This document shows, in pieces, positions 44,234 through 53,520 of a stretch of 57,182 bases of DNA. Position 1 is the stretch's first letter, and each line of letters starts with the position of its first letter. Position numbers and translations under genes: made by a program. The notes under the pieces are model-generated. The model did no database searches. It was not told where the DNA came from and worked only from the letters and a program-made list of their open reading frames with translations. The stretch covers positions 3,363,599 to 3,420,780 of the forward strand of contig NZ_UEXK01000004.1 in NCBI RefSeq assembly GCF_900491935.1, given 5' to 3'. The stretch comes from Klenkia terrae (lineage in GTDB: Bacteria > Actinomycetota > Actinomycetes > Mycobacteriales > Geodermatophilaceae).

Positions 44234-45874
44234 ATGCACACCGTGTCCGCCACCCTCGTCGCCCGTGGCCTGGCCGCCGGGCACGGCGCCAAGGTCCTGT
44301 TCGCCGACCTCGACCTGGTGGTGGCCCCCGGGGACGTGGTGGGACTGGTGGGGGTGAACGGGGCGGGCAAGTCGACGCTGCTGCGCACGCTGGCCGGGCT
44401 GCTGCCGGCGGAGGACGGCGGGATCAGCCTGTCCCCGCCCTCGGCCACGGTGGGCTACCTGCCGCAGGAGCACGAGCGCCGGGACGGCGAGACGGTGCTC
44501 GGGGCGCTGGCCCGGCGGACCGGTGTCGCGCCGGCGCAGCAGGAGATGGACGACGCCCTGGAGGCGCTGACCGCGGGCACGCCGGACGACGGGTACGCCG
44601 ACGCCCTGGAGCGCTGGTTGGCCCTGGGCGGGGCGGACCTGGAGGAGCGGGCCGGCGAGGTGCTGGCGACGGTGGCGCCGGGGGTGGCGCAGGACGCGCT
44701 GATGACCGGGCTGTCGGGCGGGCAGGCGGCCCGGGTGGGGTTGGCCGCGCTGCTGCTGTCCCGCTACGACGTCCTGCTGCTGGACGAGCCGACCAACGAC
44801 CTGGACCTGGCCGGGCTGGACCAGCTGGAGTCCTTCGTGCAGGGCCTGCGTACCGGGGTGGTGGTGGTCAGCCACGACCGGGAGTTCCTCTCGCGCACGG
44901 TGACCCGGGTGGTCGAGCTGGACCTGGCCCAGCAGCTGGTGCGGGTGCACGACGGGGGCTACGAGGCGTACCTGACCGAGCGCGAGGTGGACCGCCGGCA
45001 CGCCCGCGAGGAGTACGAGGAGTTCGCCGACACCAAGTCCGGGCTGGAGGCGCGGGCCCGGATGCAGAAGAACTGGATGGCCAAGGGCGTCCGGGACTCG
45101 ATCAAGAAGAGCAAGGACGGCGACAAGCACATCAAGGCCGCGCAGCGGGCGTCGTCGGAGAAGCAGGCGGCGAAGGCCAAGCAGACCCAGCGGCGGATCG
45201 AGCGGCTGGAGGTGGTGGAGGAGCCCCGCAAGGAGTGGGAGCTGCGGATGGAGATCGCCGCCGCGCCGCGGGCGGGCTCGGTGGTCGCCGTGCTGCGGGG
45301 TGCCGTCGTCCGGCGGGGCGGGTTCCAGCTGGGTCCGGTGGACCTGCAGGTCGACTGGGGCGACCGGCTGGCGATCACCGGCGGCAACGGGGCGGGGAAG
45401 TCCACGCTGCTGGCGGCGCTGCTGGGCCGGGTCGAGCTCGACGAGGGCTCGTCGTCGCTGGGCTCGGGGGTGCGGCTGGGCGAGGTGGACCAGGCCCGGC
45501 GCAGCTTCCTGGGCGACCTGCCGCTGTCGGCGGCCTTCGGTGCCGAGGTGCCCGACCTGCCCGACGCCGAGGTGCGGACGCTGCTGGCGAAGTTCGGCCT
45601 GCGGGCCGACCACGTGCTGCGGCCGGCGGGGTCGCTGAGCCCGGGGGAGCGGACCCGCGCGGCGCTGGCCCTCCTGCAGGCCCGCGGGGTGAACGTGCTG
45701 GTCCTCGACGAGCCCACCAACCACCTGGACCTGCCGGCCATCGAGCAGCTGGAGCAGGCGCTGGCCGACTACACCGGCACGCTGCTGCTGGTCACCCACG
45801 ACCGGCGGATGCTCGACGCCGTCGCGGTCACCCGCCGGCTGGCGGTCAGCGGCGGACGGGTGACCGAGGGCTGA
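44234..45874 (+). CDS. ABC-F family ATPase
   Basis: A 546-residue cytosolic protein with two ABC domains and no membrane part. First domain: 'GVNGAGKSTLLR', 'LSGGQAARVGLA', 'VLLLDEPTNDLDLAG'. Second: 'GGNGAGKSTLLA', 'LSPGERTRAALA', 'VLVLDEPTNHLDLPA'. The charged linker between them (about 255-345, rich in Lys, Arg and Glu) is the P-site tRNA interaction motif region that reaches into the ribosome. ABC-F proteins act in translation or protect ribosomes from antibiotics; which applies is unclear. Start ATG 44234 or GTG 44243. Its last 29 bases overlap the convergent acyltransferase-like gene. Confidence 0.92.
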   Translation: MHTVSATLVARGLAAGHGAKVLFADLDLVVAPGDVVGLVGVNGAGKSTLLRTLAGLLPAEDGGISLSPPSATVGYLPQEHERRDGETVLGALARRTGVAPAQQEMDDALEALTAGTPDDGYADALERWLALGGADLEERAGEVLATVAPGVAQDALMTGLSGGQAARVGLAALLLSRYDVLLLDEPTNDLDLAGLDQLESFVQGLRTGVVVVSHDREFLSRTVTRVVELDLAQQLVRVHDGGYEAYLTEREVDRRHAREEYEEFADTKSGLEARARMQKNWMAKGVRDSIKKSKDGDKHIKAAQRASSEKQAAKAKQTQRRIERLEVVEEPRKEWELRMEIAAAPRAGSVVAVLRGAVVRRGGFQLGPVDLQVDWGDRLAITGGNGAGKSTLLAALLGRVELDEGSSSLGSGVRLGEVDQARRSFLGDLPLSAAFGAEVPDLPDAEVRTLLAKFGLRADHVLRPAGSLSPGERTRAALALLQARGVNVLVLDEPTNHLDLPAIEQLEQALADYTGTLLLVTHDRRMLDAVAVTRRLAVSGGRVTEG

Positions 45875-46634
45875 GCCCGGCACCGTCGTGCGTGCGGGGT
45901 CGGCGTGGGTGGCTGACCGGCCGCGGCGGGTCGACCTCGAGCACCTGGGCCACCGCGTACTCCGCCAGCGCCGCGACCTCGGCGGCGGTGCCGTGCCGCG
46001 GGGCGATGGCCGGCAGCAGGTGGACCTCGAGCACCAGCTCGGTCGTGCCGACGACCCGGGCCGCGCTGCGCCACCAGGTCTCGCCGTCCAGCTGGGCGGT
46101 GGCGGTGGTGGGCCGGCCCGCCTGCCGGGCGCGGACGGCGACCGGGCAGACCGGCACGCCGGCGGCCAGGGCGGGGGCGAACCGCGCGGGCACGAACCGG
46201 CCGATCTCGGTCCCGCAGGTGGTGGTCGCCTCGGGCCGGACGAGCACGCTGCGCCCGCGGAGCAGCTCGGTCTCGACCTGGTCGCCGCGCAGGGTGGCCA
46301 GGCCCGGCCAGATGGTGCCGTCGTCGGCCGGCAGCGCGGCGACCGCGGTGCGCAGGGCGAGGTCGTCGACCCAGGAGACCCGGTTGGCCACGACCAGGCG
46401 CGGGCCGGTCGGCCAGGGCGTGGCCGGCTGCACCACGACCACCCGCACGCCGGCGGCGGTGAGCAGGCGGGCGGCGGTGCAGACGGCGTGCCGGCGGCCG
46501 TCGCCGGCCGGCGGGCGGGTGGCCGCCCGGGCGAGCGCCGCGGCCAGCGCGGCCGAGCGCCGGCGCCGGAGCCCGGCGGGGGCGGTGGGGGAGACGTCGG
46601 CGAGGCAGGCGGTCGAGCAGGGCTGCGTGCTCAT
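45846..46634 (-). CDS. Degenerate PlsC-like lysophospholipid acyltransferase
   Basis: A 262-residue protein of the glycerolipid acyltransferase superfamily. The region that should carry the catalytic N-H-x4-D box reads 'VVANRVSWVDDLAL': Asn and Asp are kept but the catalytic His is an Arg (codon CGG). The second motif, usually F-P-E-G-T, reads 'VRPEATTTCGTEIGRF', also altered. The remainder ('FAPALAAGVPVCPVAVRARQ') follows the family. It may have lost activity or act as a binding subunit. ATG 46634; it is followed on the same strand by nothing coupled, and it converges on the ABC-F gene. Confidence 0.75.
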   Translation of the reverse strand: MSTQPCSTACLADVSPTAPAGLRRRRSAALAAALARAATRPPAGDGRRHAVCTAARLLTAAGVRVVVVQPATPWPTGPRLVVANRVSWVDDLALRTAVAALPADDGTIWPGLATLRGDQVETELLRGRSVLVRPEATTTCGTEIGRFVPARFAPALAAGVPVCPVAVRARQAGRPTTATAQLDGETWWRSAARVVGTTELVLEVHLLPAIAPRHGTAAEVAALAEYAVAQVLEVDPPRPVSHPRRPRTHDGAGLSPRSPVRR

Positions 46635-46711
46635 GGGCACCACGGTCGGGTCCCCAGGTGGCCGTCGGGTGTCCGCCGTCCCACCGCGACACGTCGACCC
46701 GCGGAAGGTCC

Positions 46712-47908
46712 TCAGGTGCGGTCGACCGTCGTCCAGGCCAGGGTCAGCGCGGCCAGACCGGCCAGGACGGCGAGCAGGACCGGGTAGGGCGCCACGGCGG
46801 TGAGCGCGGCCAGCACCAGCGGGGCGGCGAACCCGAGGTAGGTCAGCGCGTAGAACACCCCGGTCAGGCCGGCCAGCTCGTGCGGGGCGGCCACCCGCTG
46901 GGTCTCCAGCAGACCGGCCACCAGGCAGCAGCCGTAGCCGGCCCCCAGCAGCAGCGCGGTGGGCACCAGCAGCCAGGGCGTCGGCGCGGCGGCGTACGCG
47001 ACGGCGACCACCAGCCCGGCGACGACGGCGGCGGTGCCCAGCCGGGCGGCCGGGCGGGTGTCGGCGGCGGCCAGCCGGCGGGCCAGCGGCTGCACCAGGA
47101 CGCCGGTGCCCAGGGTCAGCCCGGCCACCACGGCGTTGACCGCCACGGCGTACTCGGCGGCCACCCCGCCGCCGTCGGCCAGCAGACCCGGCAGGACGGC
47201 GAGGGACACCGTCGCCGCGGTGAACACCCACGGGGCGACCGGGGTGACCAACCGCCGGAACCGCGGCTGGCGCACCGAGGCGATCCGCACCGCCGTGCGC
47301 AGCGGCACCCGGGTGTCGCTGCGCGGCACGGTCTCCGGTGACCGCCACAGCGGCACGAGGACGGCGAGGCCGAGGACGAGGTGCGGCAGGTAGGCGACGG
47401 TGAGCGGGTGCGGGGCCCACTGGGCGACCAGCCCGGCGACCAGCGGGCCCAGCCCGAAGCCGGCCGACAGCGCGGTGGCGGCCCGGCGGGCGCCGGTGCC
47501 GGGCACGGTGGTGGGGTCCCACGCGGGGCCCGACAGCTCGCGCACCCAGGCGCTGCCGGCGGCGAAGGCGGCCCCGCTGGCCACCCCGGCGAGCAGCCGC
47601 CCGGCGTACAGCGCCCAGAGCTGGTCCAGCAGCAGGACGGCGGTGGCCAGCACCGAGACCACCGCGGCAGCCCGCAGCACCGGACCGCGCCCGCGGGCGT
47701 CGGACACCGGGCCGAGCAGCAGCAGGGCCGGGATGAGCCCCAGCGCGTAGACCCCGACCAGCGCCGAGACGTCGACCGACGACAGCCCCTCGTCGCGCCG
47801 GTAGGCGACCAGCAGGCTGACGAACTGGTTGGCGCCCCACCCGATGGCGAACATGGCCAGCGCCACCGGGACCCAGGCGCGGGGCCGGGGCTGCGCGGGC
47901 GCGCTCAC
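46712..47908 (-). CDS. MFS transporter
   Basis: A 398-residue major facilitator with 12 predicted helices. The N-terminal half contains 'GWGANQFVSLLVAYRRDEGLSS' and motif A-like 'LLLLGPVSDARGRGPVLRAAAV', followed by 'LYAGRLLAGVASGAAFAAGSAWV'. Most like actinobacterial drug-efflux carriers; no substrate can be given. Its GTG start overlaps the stop of the SRPBCC gene (GTGA 47905-47908), so the two are translated together. Confidence 0.88.
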   Translation of the reverse strand: MSAPAQPRPRAWVPVALAMFAIGWGANQFVSLLVAYRRDEGLSSVDVSALVGVYALGLIPALLLLGPVSDARGRGPVLRAAAVVSVLATAVLLLDQLWALYAGRLLAGVASGAAFAAGSAWVRELSGPAWDPTTVPGTGARRAATALSAGFGLGPLVAGLVAQWAPHPLTVAYLPHLVLGLAVLVPLWRSPETVPRSDTRVPLRTAVRIASVRQPRFRRLVTPVAPWVFTAATVSLAVLPGLLADGGGVAAEYAVAVNAVVAGLTLGTGVLVQPLARRLAAADTRPAARLGTAAVVAGLVVAVAYAAAPTPWLLVPTALLLGAGYGCCLVAGLLETQRVAAPHELAGLTGVFYALTYLGFAAPLVLAALTAVAPYPVLLAVLAGLAALTLAWTTVDRT

Positions 47909-48420
47909 GCCTCGACGTCCGCCTCGACGACGGCCCTGAGCCGCTGCAGGCTGGTGGCCAGGTTGCGTCGCTGGAAGTCCGCGAACGGCCCCCGGGTGGC
48001 GACGGCGTCGAACAGCCGGGCGACCGGGTCGGGCATCGTGCGCTCGTCGGTCCAGGTCTGGGTCACCCGGGTGCCCGGGGTGCCGTCGGGCAGCACGGCG
48101 GGCTCGAGCAGGTGCTCCCACCCGGCGATGCCGGCGCGCACCCGCCGGCGGGCGCCGCCGATGGCCCGCACCCGGAAGGCGAAGCGCTGGTCGGGGTCGG
48201 CCGCGGTCCCCCCGCCCTCGGTGATCCAGCGGAACCCGCGGCGCTCGTTGCTGCCGGTGAACACCGCCCCGACCGGCAGGGCCCCGGCGTGGTCGGTGCG
48301 TGCGCCCCGGTTCTCCGGGCTGTACTCCGGGGTCCGGGTCGGGTCGCTGACCAGCGCGTAGACCGCCGAGGGCGGGGCCGCCACCAGCACCGAGTCGCTG
48401 ACCGTGCGCCGGCGTGCCAC
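47905..48420 (-). CDS. SRPBCC family (polyketide cyclase-like) protein
   Basis: A 171-residue START-like fold protein that encloses a hydrophobic ligand cavity. The start 'VSDSVLVAAPPSAVYALVSDPTRTPEYSPENRGA' and the end 'LFDAVATRGPFADFQRRNLATSLQRLRAVVEA' are characteristic, in parts. Function is unknown; ligand binding or aromatase/cyclase activity is possible. It is coupled to an MFS exporter, which might carry the same ligand. GTG 48420 start, just downstream of the tRNA-Arg terminator. Confidence 0.87.
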   Translation of the reverse strand: MARRRTVSDSVLVAAPPSAVYALVSDPTRTPEYSPENRGARTDHAGALPVGAVFTGSNERRGFRWITEGGGTAADPDQRFAFRVRAIGGARRRVRAGIAGWEHLLEPAVLPDGTPGTRVTQTWTDERTMPDPVARLFDAVATRGPFADFQRRNLATSLQRLRAVVEADVEA

Positions 48421-48444
48421 GTCGTCCCCCGTCGGTGGTCGAGA

Positions 48445-48483
48445 CGCACGAAGGGCCGGACCCTGGCGGATCCGGCCCGTGCG
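48445..48483 (-). terminator. Hairpin downstream of tRNA-Arg
   Basis: GGGCCGGA (48453-48460) pairs with TCCGGCCC (48471-48478), extended by CGCAC (48445-48449) with GTGCG (48479-48483). It begins four bases after the 3' end of the tRNA on the minus strand and probably ends that transcript. Confidence 0.65.
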
Positions 48484-48487
48484 CTGG

Positions 48488-48559
48488 TGCCCCCGGCAGG
48501 ATTCGAACCTGCGCCCCTGCCTCCGGAGGGCAGTGCTCTATCCCCTGAGCTACGGGGGC
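48488..48559 (-). tRNA. tRNA-Arg (anticodon CCG)
   Basis: On the minus strand a full cloverleaf begins GCCCCCGTAGCTCAGGGGAT. The acceptor arms GCCCCCG/CGGGGGC pair completely and the discriminator is A; the anticodon stem CTGCC/GGCAG encloses the loop CTCCGGA with anticodon CCG, reading the Arg codon CGG. The T arm has GGTTCGAATCC. CCA is not encoded. A GATAAC sequence about 30 bases upstream (48589-48594) may be its -10. It lies 1.8 kb from argS. Confidence 0.95.
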
Positions 48560-48601
48560 TCGTGTGGTGCTGGGGAAGCGACGGGAACGTTATCGCACGG
48601 C

Positions 48602-49264
48602 TCAGGGGGCCGGGAGGGGGGACCCCCCGCGGGCGACGAGCATCGCGGCCATCGTCGTGCTCTCCGCGCTCTGGGTCGTCGCGATCGACCGGGCGAGGCC
48701 GCGGACGACGGCCTCGGCGGCGCGCGCCTCGCCCTGCTGCGCCATCTCCAGGCCGCCCTGGTGGTGCCGGATCATCAGCTGCAGGAACAGCACGTCGAAG
48801 GCCGTGCCGGTGGCGGCCCGCAGCTCGGTGAGCTCGTCCTCGGTGGCCATCCCGGGCATGAGGCCGCCGGCGGACATGGCGTCGTGCTCGGAGGAGCCCA
48901 TCCAGGCCATGGTGTCCCGATTGGTCACCGGCTGGCCCCAGAGGGTCAGCCAGCCCTGCATGCGACCGGTCTGGTTGGTCTGCGTGGCGGAGATGTCGAA
49001 CGCGAGCTGCCGGACCTCGGGGTCCTGGCTGCGAGTGCCCGCGAGGTTGGCCATCTCGACCGCCTGCAGGTGGTGCCGGCTCATGTCCTGGGCGAAGCCG
49101 ACGTCCACGCTGCCCGCCGCGGGCGGATCGGTGCGACCGAGGCCCAGGGCCACCGCGAGGCCGCCCCCCGCGACGAGCAGGCCTACGGCGATGACCGCGA
49201 CGAGGACGGTGCTGAGCAGCTTGCGGGTATCACCGGTCGCGGAGTCGGACATCATCTCGGTCAC
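48602..49264 (-). CDS. DUF305 family membrane-anchored protein
   Basis: A 220-residue protein with one N-terminal membrane helix (about 15-45) and an extracytoplasmic DUF305 domain. The domain has the two paired-His motifs of the family, 'SRHHLQAVEMANLA' and 'IRHHQGGLEMAQQG', plus several Met-rich patches ('MAWMGSSEHDAMSAGGLMPGM') that could bind copper. Ferritin-like four-helix bundles of this kind are often found with copper-resistance genes; here the neighbour is a DUF3105 protein 50 bases upstream. Start GTG 49264, or ATG 49255/49252. Confidence 0.88.
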   Translation of the reverse strand: MTEMMSDSATGDTRKLLSTVLVAVIAVGLLVAGGGLAVALGLGRTDPPAAGSVDVGFAQDMSRHHLQAVEMANLAGTRSQDPEVRQLAFDISATQTNQTGRMQGWLTLWGQPVTNRDTMAWMGSSEHDAMSAGGLMPGMATEDELTELRAATGTAFDVLFLQLMIRHHQGGLEMAQQGEARAAEAVVRGLARSIATTQSAESTTMAAMLVARGGSPLPAP

Positions 49265-49313
49265 CTCAGGGTTCGTGCCCGGGCCCGCTGCGGACGGGCC
49301 CGGGGCGCCGCGG

Positions 49314-50186
49314 TCAGCCCGCAGCGGTGGGGGTGGTCTCGGCGTCGGTCGGCACGCTGGCCGCCGCCGACCGGCTGTCGTCGCCGACCACCAGCGGGTC
49401 GGAGATGAACACCGGGTTCTCGCAGCTGGCCCCCGGCTCGGGGAAGAGGGCCTCGCCCTCGGCGTCCTGCCCGAAGACGAAGAAGTCGACGTACTGCTCG
49501 ACGCGCGGGTCGGTGGCTGAGTCCACGGCCAGCTGGTGGTTCCACGACTGCAGGCTGATCGTCGACCCCAGACCGGCGTACGGGGACAACAACAGGCCGG
49601 AGTTGCCCTCGACCAGGTCGGTCAAGGTGGTGAGGTCGTCGTCGTTGATCGCGTCCGGGTCGTAGGTGATCCAGACCGCGCCGTGCTCCATCCCGTGGAC
49701 GGCGTTCTCGTGCCGGATGTCCTGGTCGTAGACGGTGCCGGTGCAGTCGGCCCACTCGCCGTCGTGCGGGCCGCCCACCGGCGGTGACTCGGTGTAGTCC
49801 ACCGGGGTGGTCACGTGCTGCTGGCCGGCGGCGTAGTCGAAGACCTGCACGCCGTCGATCTGGTCGGCCGCGGTGATCCGGTCGGCCTCGCTGCGGTTCA
49901 CCGCGTAGACGGCGTAGCCGATGACGGCACCGGCGAAGACCACGACGGCGACGGCGGCGGCGATCAGGCCCCACGGCTTGGGCTTGGCGACCACGGCCTG
50001 CTGCGGTCGGGTCCGGCCGCCCTTGCCGCCGGGCCGGTTGCCGGCGCCCTTGCCCGCGGCGCCCAGGCCCTTCCCGGCCGGGGTGGCCTGCCGGCCACCG
50101 GCGCCCTTGCCCGGCGTGCGCTTGGCCGCCGAGGCGCCACCAGCGGGCTGATCGGCGTTCGTGTCGGGCTTCGGGTCCTCGGGCAA
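49314..50186 (-). CDS. DUF3105 family membrane-anchored protein
   Basis: A 290-residue protein: a Lys/Gly/Ala-rich cytoplasmic N-terminus (1-80), one membrane helix ('[24 protein letters not shown]' in parts, about 90-115) and an exported DUF3105 domain. That domain carries '[31 protein letters not shown]', with several His that may bind metal, and a second Cys ('GASCENPVF'). Function is unknown; it pairs with DUF305 in many actinomycetes. Start: TTG 50186 behind GGAGAGG gives a sensible N-terminus; an upstream open frame to 50303 is not convincing. Confidence 0.85.
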   Translation of the reverse strand: MPEDPKPDTNADQPAGGASAAKRTPGKGAGGRQATPAGKGLGAAGKGAGNRPGGKGGRTRPQQAVVAKPKPWGLIAAAVAVVVFAGAVIGYAVYAVNRSEADRITAADQIDGVQVFDYAAGQQHVTTPVDYTESPPVGGPHDGEWADCTGTVYDQDIRHENAVHGMEHGAVWITYDPDAINDDDLTTLTDLVEGNSGLLLSPYAGLGSTISLQSWNHQLAVDSATDPRVEQYVDFFVFGQDAEGEALFPEPGASCENPVFISDPLVVGDDSRSAAASVPTDAETTPTAAG

Positions 50187-50356
50187 GGCCTCTCCAGTCT
50201 CGATCGGGGGTGGACCGCGCGGCGCACCGTGAGGCGGCGGGCCGGTCCCGGCGGGGGAGTCTAGATGGCGGAGCTGTGCGGACGGCCCCGTGTGACGGTG
50301 CACACCGGTCCTGCCTGCTGGTCAACGGCGCGGCGAAGTCGGTGGTTCCGCTCTTC

Positions 50357-50371
50357 TACGATCACCCGGTG
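50357..50371 (+). promoter_or_regulatory. -10 element of a probable leaderless argS operon transcript
   Basis: TACGAT (50357-50362) ends six bases before the argS GTG (50369), so the G of the start codon would be the first transcribed base. No ribosome binding site is seen. The remaining gap (50187-50356) holds only a weak GTGTG-n6-CACAC dyad at 50290-50305. Confidence 0.45.
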
Positions 50372-52042
50372 ACGCCCGAGCAGCTCAGTTCCCTCGTCCG
50401 CTCCGTCGTCGCCGCGGCCGTCGAGCGCGGCACCCTCGCGGTCGCCGTCCCCGACGACGTCGTGGTGGAGCGCCCGCGCAACCCCGAGCACGGCGACTAC
50501 GCCACCACCGTGGCGCTCAAGCTGGCCAAGCAGGCCGGCCGGCCGCCCCGCGAGGTGGCCGAGCTGCTGGCCGCCGACCTGCGCGAGCAGCCCGGTGTCG
50601 AGCGGGTCGACGTGGCCGGTCCGGGGTTCCTCAACGTGACGTTCACCTCCGGCGCGCTGGGCCAGATCGCCGTCGACGCGGTGACGGCGGGGGAGGCCTA
50701 CGGCCGCACCGACGCGTTCGCCGGGTTGAAGGTGAACCTGGAGTTCGTGTCGGCCAACCCGACCGGGCCGGTGACCCTGGGGTCCACCCGGTGGGCGGCG
50801 GTCGGCGACGCGCTGGGCCGGCTGCTCACCGCGACCGGGGCTCAGGTCAGCCGGGAGTACTACTTCAACGACGCCGGGTCCCAGATCGACCGGTTCGCCC
50901 GCAGCCTGATGGCCGCCGCGGCGGGCCGCCCGGTGCCCGAGGACGGCTACGCCGGTGACTACGTCGCCGACATCGGTGCGCAGGTCGTGGCCGCGGAGCC
51001 CGGCGTCCTGGACCTGCCCGAGGACCAGCAGCAGGAGCGGTTCCGGGTGCGCGGCGTCGAGCTGATGTTCGCCGAGATCAAGACCTCCCTGGCCGACTTC
51101 GGCGTCGTGTTCGACACCTACTTCTCCGAGGCCACGCTGCACGCCAGCGGGGCGCTGGAGAAGGCCATCGGCACGCTGCGCGAGCGGGGCCACGTCTACG
51201 AGGCCGACGGCGCCACCTGGCTGCGCACCACGACCTTCGGCGACGACAAGGACCGGCCGCTGGTCAAGAGCGACGGGGACTACACCTACTTCGCCGCCGA
51301 CTGCGCCTACTACCAGGACAAGCGCTCCCGCGGGTTCGACCGGGTGGTGATCATGCTGGGCGCCGACCACGCCGGCTACGTCGGCCGGTACAAGGCGCTG
51401 GTCGCCGCGCTCGGCGACGACCCCGACCAGAACCTGGAGATCCTGCTCGGCCAGCTGGTCAACCTGGTCAAGGACGGCGAGACCGTCCGGATGAGCAAGC
51501 GCAAGGGCAACTTCGTGCTGCTGGCCGACCTGGTGGAGGCCGTCGGCGCCGACGCCGCCCGGTACGCCCTGGCCCGGGCCTCGGTCGACCAGCAGATCGA
51601 CCTGGACCTGGACCTGTGGAGCAGGGCCGCCAGCGACAACCCGGTCTTCTACGTCCAGTACGCCCACGCCCGGATCGCCTCGCTGCTGCGCGGTGCGGCG
51701 GACCTGGGCATCGCCACCGGGCTGGACGCCGGGGACCCGGCGGCGGTGGACGCCACCCAGCTGGCCCACCCGCGGGAGGTCGACCTGCTGCGCGCGGTCG
51801 CCGAGTTCCCCCGGGTGGTCACCGCGGCCGCCGAGCTGCGCGCCCCGCACCGGGTGGCCCGCTACCTGGAGGAGCTGGCCGGCACCTACCACCGGTTCTA
51901 CGACGTGTGCCGGGTGCTGCCGCGCGGCGACGAGGAGGTCACCCCGACCACCGTCGCCCGGCTGTGGCTGTGCGCGGCCACCGCGCAGGTGCTGCGCAAC
52001 GGCCTGGCCGTGCTCGGCGTGCACGCCCCGGAGCGGATGTGA
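50369..52042 (+). CDS. argS: Arginyl-tRNA synthetase
   Basis: A 557-residue class I synthetase. Domains: the N-terminal Add-1 tRNA-binding domain (1-105), the Rossmann catalytic core, and the C-terminal DALR anticodon domain ending '...[15 protein letters not shown]'. The KMSKS loop reads '[11 protein letters not shown]'. The HIGH-motif region reads '[20 protein letters not shown]': the first His, kept even in the H-I-G-G variant of other actinomycetes, is Thr and the last residue Ser. The rest is well conserved, so the gene is likely functional. It starts the argS-lysA-hom-thrC-thrB operon, and its stop overlaps lysA. Confidence 0.95.
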   Translation: MTPEQLSSLVRSVVAAAVERGTLAVAVPDDVVVERPRNPEHGDYATTVALKLAKQAGRPPREVAELLAADLREQPGVERVDVAGPGFLNVTFTSGALGQIAVDAVTAGEAYGRTDAFAGLKVNLEFVSANPTGPVTLGSTRWAAVGDALGRLLTATGAQVSREYYFNDAGSQIDRFARSLMAAAAGRPVPEDGYAGDYVADIGAQVVAAEPGVLDLPEDQQQERFRVRGVELMFAEIKTSLADFGVVFDTYFSEATLHASGALEKAIGTLRERGHVYEADGATWLRTTTFGDDKDRPLVKSDGDYTYFAADCAYYQDKRSRGFDRVVIMLGADHAGYVGRYKALVAALGDDPDQNLEILLGQLVNLVKDGETVRMSKRKGNFVLLADLVEAVGADAARYALARASVDQQIDLDLDLWSRAASDNPVFYVQYAHARIASLLRGAADLGIATGLDAGDPAAVDATQLAHPREVDLLRAVAEFPRVVTAAAELRAPHRVARYLEELAGTYHRFYDVCRVLPRGDEEVTPTTVARLWLCAATAQVLRNGLAVLGVHAPERM

Positions 52043-53520
52043 GGGCGCACCCGGCAGGTCCGCTGCACGGCAACCTGACCCCGCCCTCGGCCGCCGGTGC
52101 CCCGCCGGCGTCGCTCGGCGAGCTCGACGGCCAGGTCTGGCCGCGCAGCGCCACCCGGGTCGACGGCGAGCTGCACCTGGGCGGCCGCCCGGTGACCGAG
52201 CTGGCCCGCGACCACGGCACGCCGCTGTTCGTGCTGGACGAGGCGGACTTCCGCGGCCGGGCCGCGGACTTCTCCGCTGCTTTCGAGGGCGCCGACGTGC
52301 ACTACGCCTCCAAGGCGTTCCTGTGCGGCCAGGTGGCCCGCTGGGTCGCCGAGGACGGGCTGCACCTGGACGCCTGCAGCGGCAACGAGCTGGCCGTCGC
52401 GCTGGCCGCCGGGTTCCCGGCGCACCGGATCGCGCTGCACGGCAACAACAAGTCCGTGGTCGAGCTGGCGCTGGCGGTGGACTCCGGCATCGGGCACGTG
52501 GTGCTGGACTCCTTCGACGAGATCGACCGCCTGGTGCCGCTGGCCGCCGCCCGGGTCGCCGCCGGCGGCGCACCCGTGCCGGTGCTGATCCGCTCCACGG
52601 TCGGCATCGAGGCGCACACCCACGAGTTCATCGCCACCGCCCACGAGGACCAGAAGTTCGGGTTCTCCCTGGCCACCGGGGACGCACTGGCCGCTGCGGT
52701 GCGCTGCGTGTCCGAGCCGGCGCTGGAGCTGGCCGGGCTGCACAGCCACATCGGCTCGCAGATCTTCGACACCGCGGGCTTCGAGGCCGCCGCGCACCGG
52801 GTCGTGGGCCTGATGGGCGCCGTCCGGGACGCGACCGGGGTGGTGCTCCCCGAGCTCAACCTGGGGGGCGGCTTCGGCATCGCCTACCTGCCCGACGACG
52901 ACCCGGTCGCCGCGCACGACGTGGCGGTCAAGCTGCGGTCGGTGGTCGCCGCCGAGTGCGCCGAGCTGGACCTGCCGGTGCCCCGCCTGGCCGTCGAGCC
53001 GGGCCGGGCGATCGCCGGCCCCGGCACGGTGACGCTCTACGAGATCGGCACGATCAAGCCGGTCCGGCTGGGCGCCTCGGGCTCCCCGGGCACGCCGATG
53101 GTGCGCAACTACGTCTCGGTGGACGGCGGGATGAGCGACAACATCCGCACCGCGCTCTACGACGCCTCCTACACCTGCGTGCTGGCCAACCGGGTCTCCG
53201 CGGCGCCCCCGGCGCTGTGCCGGGTCGTGGGCAAGCACTGCGAGAGCGGGGACGTGCTGGTCCGCGACCTGTGGCTGCCCTCGGACGTGGTCCCCGGGGA
53301 CCTGCTCGCGGTGGCCGCCACGGGTGCCTACTGCTGGTCGATGGCCTCGAACTACAACTACCTGCTCAAGCCGCCGGTGGTCGCCGTGCGGGACGGGGTG
53401 TCGTCGGTGGTCGTCCGACGGCAGACACTGTCCGACGTGTTCGCCCTCGACGCCGTCCTCACCGACGTCCCCCCGCCGGTGCCCGCGCCCTCCCAGCCCT
53501 CGGTGGGGGTGCAGCGGTGA
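52039..53520 (+). CDS. lysA: Diaminopimelate decarboxylase
   Basis: A 493-residue fold type III PLP enzyme that makes lysine from meso-diaminopimelate. The PLP lysine is Lys92 ('VHYASKAFL'); other landmarks are '[13 protein letters not shown]', '[11 protein letters not shown]', '[11 protein letters not shown]' and the C-terminal '[14 protein letters not shown]' with the active-site Cys across the dimer, plus '[14 protein letters not shown]'. It is longer than typical (about 430) because of an N-terminal extension of some 30 residues. GTG 52039 overlaps the argS stop; its own stop overlaps hom. Confidence 0.95.
   Translation: MRAHPAGPLHGNLTPPSAAGAPPASLGELDGQVWPRSATRVDGELHLGGRPVTELARDHGTPLFVLDEADFRGRAADFSAAFEGADVHYASKAFLCGQVARWVAEDGLHLDACSGNELAVALAAGFPAHRIALHGNNKSVVELALAVDSGIGHVVLDSFDEIDRLVPLAAARVAAGGAPVPVLIRSTVGIEAHTHEFIATAHEDQKFGFSLATGDALAAAVRCVSEPALELAGLHSHIGSQIFDTAGFEAAAHRVVGLMGAVRDATGVVLPELNLGGGFGIAYLPDDDPVAAHDVAVKLRSVVAAECAELDLPVPRLAVEPGRAIAGPGTVTLYEIGTIKPVRLGASGSPGTPMVRNYVSVDGGMSDNIRTALYDASYTCVLANRVSAAPPALCRVVGKHCESGDVLVRDLWLPSDVVPGDLLAVAATGAYCWSMASNYNYLLKPPVVAVRDGVSSVVVRRQTLSDVFALDAVLTDVPPPVPAPSQPSVGVQR

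Noticed and set aside
50290-50305. CRP-like site GTGTG-n6-CACAC upstream of argS
   Set aside because: It deviates from TGTGA-n6-TCACA at both half-sites and lies outside a plausible promoter position; an adenylate cyclase in the window is not enough support.
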